Source: Kiritimatiellota bacterium (GTDB lineage: Bacteria > Verrucomicrobiota > Lentisphaeria > Victivallales > JAADHT01). From it: a stretch of 35,503 nt of DNA. The stretch covers positions 1-35,503 of the forward strand of contig JAUUYH010000003.1 in NCBI GenBank assembly GCA_030590505.1, read 5' to 3'. A model generated the notes under the pieces. That model saw only the letters and a program-made list of their open reading frames with translations, had not been told where the DNA came from and searched no databases. The translations under genes were made by a program, and so were the position numbers. The number at the start of each line of letters is the position of its first letter. The first letter of the stretch is position 1. Shown here in pieces: positions 33,177 to 35,503 of this stretch.

Positions 33177-33255
33177 TCAAGTAAGAAAGTTACAGTTGAA
33201 GCAACAAGTATCAAGCTTATGTCCCCAATTTTTTTGCAGTTTTTTATGTGGGATA

Positions 33256-33290
33256 GTTTGCTAATTAGCAAAGTTGCCCATATAGCAAAC
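33256..33290 (+). promoter_or_regulatory. Inverted-repeat operator upstream of abiEi
   Basis: A perfect 16-bp palindrome TTTGCTAATTAGCAAA (33257-33272) is followed by a second dyad GTTGC...AGCAAAC (33273-33290). AbiEi antitoxins are known to bind paired inverted repeats at their own promoter; the position, 21 bp before the first ATG, fits. Confidence 0.6.
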
Positions 33291-33310
33291 AAAGAAAGGA
33301 GAACAATAAG

Positions 33311-34362
33311 ATGAAATCAATAGAAAATAATACTCTTAAAAAAGGGATCAGTATTCTTTTGGAGGAGCTGGGTAAGCGCAACATTCCTGCTCTTGTTAAA
33401 AAAATGTTATGCTTTATGAGCAGGAGAGAGATGCCATTGTCGAGATTCATGAGTTGAATGTTAACTTTGTTGTTGAGGCAAAATCGCCGTTCTATCCCCA
33501 GCAAATTGAACAAATTGCTTTTTCTCATGGCTTTGATAATAAAGAAGGCTCGATACATAATCCTTTAGTAATTACTCAATTGATAACAGAATCTTCTTTT
33601 GATATGTGCAAGGAAAACGACATATGTGTCATTGATTTAAGTGAAAATATCCTGATTAATCTCCCAGGCCTTTATATAGAGCGATACAGGAAACCGAAAC
33701 ATGAAAGAAGAAAAGGCACTACTGGGACAGTTTTTACAGCAAAAGCATCACGTCTTGTGCGTGCTTTGCTTGCATATCCAAAGAATGAATGGACTCATTC
33801 TGAACTTGTTGAAAAAACAAAAGTAAGTGCTGGATACACAAGTACTCAAATAGAGAAGATGAAGAAAGAGCGATATATATCCAAATCAAAAAATACGATC
33901 AAACTGATTGACCCTGAAAAGATGCTTAATGATTGGAGAAATGCATTTCGTTTTGACAGATATAGAGGTCGAAAATTTTATGCTATGAATAGCAGCAATT
34001 ACGAAATGGGCTTAAAAAAATGGAGAAAGCTGACAGGTAGTGAAGTTAATTTTGCGTTCACTGGCTGGAGCGGAGCATTTATTAGAGCTCCATACTGCAC
34101 GTCTCATTTATACATGGCTTATGTTGACCATTTTCCAGTTGAATTGGATACAATGTTCCCGGTAAATGAAGAGGGGAATGTTATATTATATCTCCCACAG
34201 GATGAGGGAGTATTTCAATTTACAACTCAAAGTGAATATGGGCCTGTTGTTTCTGATACTCAACTTTATCTGGATTTGACCGAAATGCCAGGTAGAGCGA
34301 TTGACCAGGCCGATTACCTGAAAGAACAAAGACTACATTGGGAGAATATGAATAATGCCTGA
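33311..34362 (+). CDS. abiEi: AbiEi-type antitoxin, frameshifted near the N-terminus
   Basis: AbiEi is the transcriptional autorepressor of type IV AbiE toxin-antitoxin/phage-abortive systems. AAAGGAG precedes ATG 33311, which opens a 30-codon head (MKSIENNTLKKGISILLEEL). At an A7 run (33391-33397) the frame is lost; one more A would join it to the 317-codon frame at 33409 (LYEQERDAIVEIHELNV). That frame holds a winged-helix region (TAKASRLVRALLAYPKNEW, SELVEKTKVSAGYTSTQIEKM) and the C-terminal RAPYCTSHLYMAYVD. Either the gene is mutated, slippage-switched, mis-sequenced, or begins at 33409. Confidence 0.7.
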
Positions 34363-34721
34363 ACCTAAAACAATTCGTGAATATACACCGGAAAAAATTC
34401 TGCCGAAAACGACAAGAAGCATTCTTTTGTTCAGCGAATTGATGGGCACAATATTATTATTGATTTCCTAACTCTTCAGTATGCAGGAAGAAGGGGAGCA
34501 ACAATGAAAGGCCTTCAGGAGGAGTGAAGGCTTTGGTTGCAGAGATAACCCCTGAAGAAAGAGCTGAAAAATCTTTTAAAAATGCAATAAGGTCTTTACA
34601 GAAACATTTTGCCAGTCCTAACCAAAATGGTTGTGTAAACTATGCTAACTTTTTAGGCGATGACACTCAAAATATTCAAGCCTTTGCAGCTGTACAGGAA
34701 TTCTTGAAAGAATTAAAATAA
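34355..34721 (+). pseudogene. AbiEii nucleotidyltransferase toxin remnant
   Basis: Starts (ATG 34355) overlapping the AbiEi stop by 8 nt, as in intact abiE operons, with MPEPKTIREYTPE. After about 20 codons the frame is lost; further pieces are in other frames (HSFVQRIDGHNIIIDFLTLQYAGRRGA at about 34420-34500, then MKALVAEITPEERAEKSFKNAI... 34524-34721, resembling the C-terminal part). The nucleotidyltransferase GS-x10-DxD core is absent, so the toxin is dead. The family is inferred from context and short similarities. Confidence 0.55.
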
Positions 34722-34766
34722 CAGAGTAAGATTTTCATCAGCCCTTCGCTTAAGTGGGTAGAAGTG

Positions 34767-34829
34767 TTATGGAAAAACGGAGTTTGCAATACGACTATTG
34801 GCTTGCCCCCAAGTTTTTTCTTCAAACAT
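34767..34829 (-). pseudogene. 20-codon stub behind a conserved leader
   Basis: MFEEKTWGQANSRIANSVFP follows an AAGGTGATAAAAATG start immediately after leader copy 3. The first four residues equal those of the Cys-rich protein (MFEE), so this may be the head of a lost cassette gene. Confidence 0.35.
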
Positions 34830-34842
34830 TTTTATCACCTTG

Positions 34843-34915
34843 TTGCTAATTTCGCAAATTTTTAATTAATTCAATAACGAGAGTGTGACTCAGGGATGTC
34901 CACTATTCACGTGAC
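34843..34915 (-). repeat. Conserved intergenic leader element, copy 3
   Basis: GGGTCACGTGAATAGTGG, CTGAGTCACACTCTCGTT, ATTGAATTAATT and GCGAAATTAGC, then AAGGTGA. Closely matches copy 2 over about 70 bp, with outer arms AACACGAGA/TCTCGTT nearby. The gap 34830-34955 holds no gene other than this. Confidence 0.75.
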
Positions 34916-34955
34916 CCTACGGTTTTCTCGTGTTCTTTTTTATGATTTGGATTGC

Positions 34956-35060
34956 CTAAAAAGAGAATATTTCGCATTTTTGTGAGAGTTGGTTATTGGC
35001 TTGTGCGGCAGTCCAGATGTCGATATGTTTGGTTATTAAAGATGTTATATTATTATTCAT
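34956..35060 (-). pseudogene. Truncated hsdS (type I restriction specificity subunit) head
   Basis: 34 codons, beginning MNNNITSLITKHIDIWTAAQ and ending in TAG; the KHIDIWTAAQ segment matches the N-terminus of HsdS proteins. Target-recognition domains are missing, replaced by the repeat-rich sequence at 34843-34955. Its ATG overlaps the stop of the 35053 gene by 8 nt, a usual order in type I loci carrying an accessory gene before hsdS. Confidence 0.7.
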
Positions 35061-35503
35061 GGTTTATTCTTTGCGATATCTGTTTTCCATTGTTAGTAAG
35101 TCTGTATTTTTGATTCGGATCAAATTTACTATCTGTCAGAGGTTGCATTAACTCTCTCTTCAGTGCAGGATTGAGGTAGTTTTCTCTGAAATGTTTACGA
35201 TCTTTTATGCCTACAACAATCATTAATTCAGCTCTTGTCATTTCTCCTTTTACTGCCAATAAGAGAGCTTTCACCTGGGGGGTAACCTGGGGGGTAACCT
35301 GGGGGGTAATTTCCGTGGTTGCTTGACCTTTATCTTTAAGGTTTAAGTTTGATCCATCTTTTTCTATGAAATCAGAGTGGCAATGGATTACCGATAGAAA
35401 GGAGATTCGTTCCGGGTCGGTGATGTATTCGGCTTCAGGTGAACCGTTGTTTTTCAGAGATCGCGTGATCTTCGGGAAACCGGTATTACGCCCTTCTGTG
35501 AGT
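35053..35503 (-). CDS. AlbA_2/AAA_4-type transcriptional regulator, C-terminal part (cut by window edge)
   Basis: Only the last ~149 residues are in the window. LTEGRNTGFPKITRSLKNNGSPEAEYITDPERISFL is the end of the ATPase-like (divergent AAA_4) domain; then an unstructured linker with three TPQV repeats (coded by three 12-bp repeats), and a winged-helix tail (KALLLAVKGEMTRAELMIVV, FRENYLNPALKREL). Such proteins often lie between hsdM and hsdS in type I restriction loci, which fits the hsdS stub directly downstream. A second fragment of the same family is at 27537-27893. Function beyond regulation is unknown. Confidence 0.8.
   Translation of the reverse strand, partial: LTEGRNTGFPKITRSLKNNGSPEAEYITDPERISFLSVIHCHSDFIEKDGSNLNLKDKGQATTEITPQVTPQVTPQVKALLLAVKGEMTRAELMIVVGIKDRKHFRENYLNPALKRELMQPLTDSKFDPNQKYRLTNNGKQISQRINHE
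35274..35309. repeat. Three tandem 12-bp units coding TPQV
   Basis: CCTGGGGGGTAA occurs three times head to tail. It is in frame with the AAA_4-type gene, where each unit codes four residues (VTPQ), so copy-number change lengthens the linker without frameshift. The G6 tracts could slip. Confidence 0.95.

Noticed and set aside
28281-34915. Canonical integron attC sites
   Set aside because: No clear RYYYAAC and GTTRRRY core pair with the right spacing was found, and no integrase is in the window; kept only as a cassette-like hypothesis.

Overview
The window looks like a chromosomal segment of an AT-rich, Gram-negative bacterium. It encodes Kdo transferase (lipid A core), an RND pump, a lipid-modified membrane-fusion protein and HlyD/ABC export genes. 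The composition of the HlyD-ATPase-permease-permease operon and the long signal peptidase I remind me of the Planctomycetes-Verrucomicrobia-Lentisphaerae group; this is an inference from remembered homologues, not a search result. No rRNA or tRNA gene, CRISPR array or complete insertion sequence was seen.

Layout. 1-24.5 kb is mostly core: a 7-bp tandem repeat, hisA, an orphan oadG-like gene, a lipoprotein; a tetR-MFP-RND efflux operon; fabF; a secreted helical protein coupled to an orphan membrane histidine kinase; a PC4/Whirly-like DNA-binding protein; an exporter operon (HlyD, ABC ATPase, two MacB/FtsX-type permeases); then cysteine desulfurase, lepB, thiC and waaA. 24.5-35.5 kb is accessory and rearranged: PIN + HTH-ImmA/IrrE pair, GNAT toxin-antitoxin pair, small Cys-rich proteins, hypothetical genes, HEAT protein, a frameshifted AbiE pair, and fragments of a type I restriction locus (hsdS stub and AlbA_2/AAA_4-type gene). 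Many of these genes share repeated gene ends or repeated leaders, almost all on the minus strand, like a cassette array.

Most notable points. (1) The first permease of the exporter is interrupted by one in-frame TGA (codon 66) followed at suitable distance by a SECIS-like hairpin; remembered homologues carry Cys there, so this may be a selenocysteine-containing ABC permease. (2) The 11-mer palindrome GCGAANTTCGC occurs seven times exactly and at least eleven more times in near-exact form, in all reading frames and in intergenic leaders, far above chance. (3) An 86-bp palindromic interspersed element occurs six times between core genes. (4) The accessory arm carries a conserved ~75-100 bp intergenic element followed by a ribosome-binding site, joining unrelated genes.

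Limits: all functional calls come from reading motifs by eye; no alignment, folding or database search was run.
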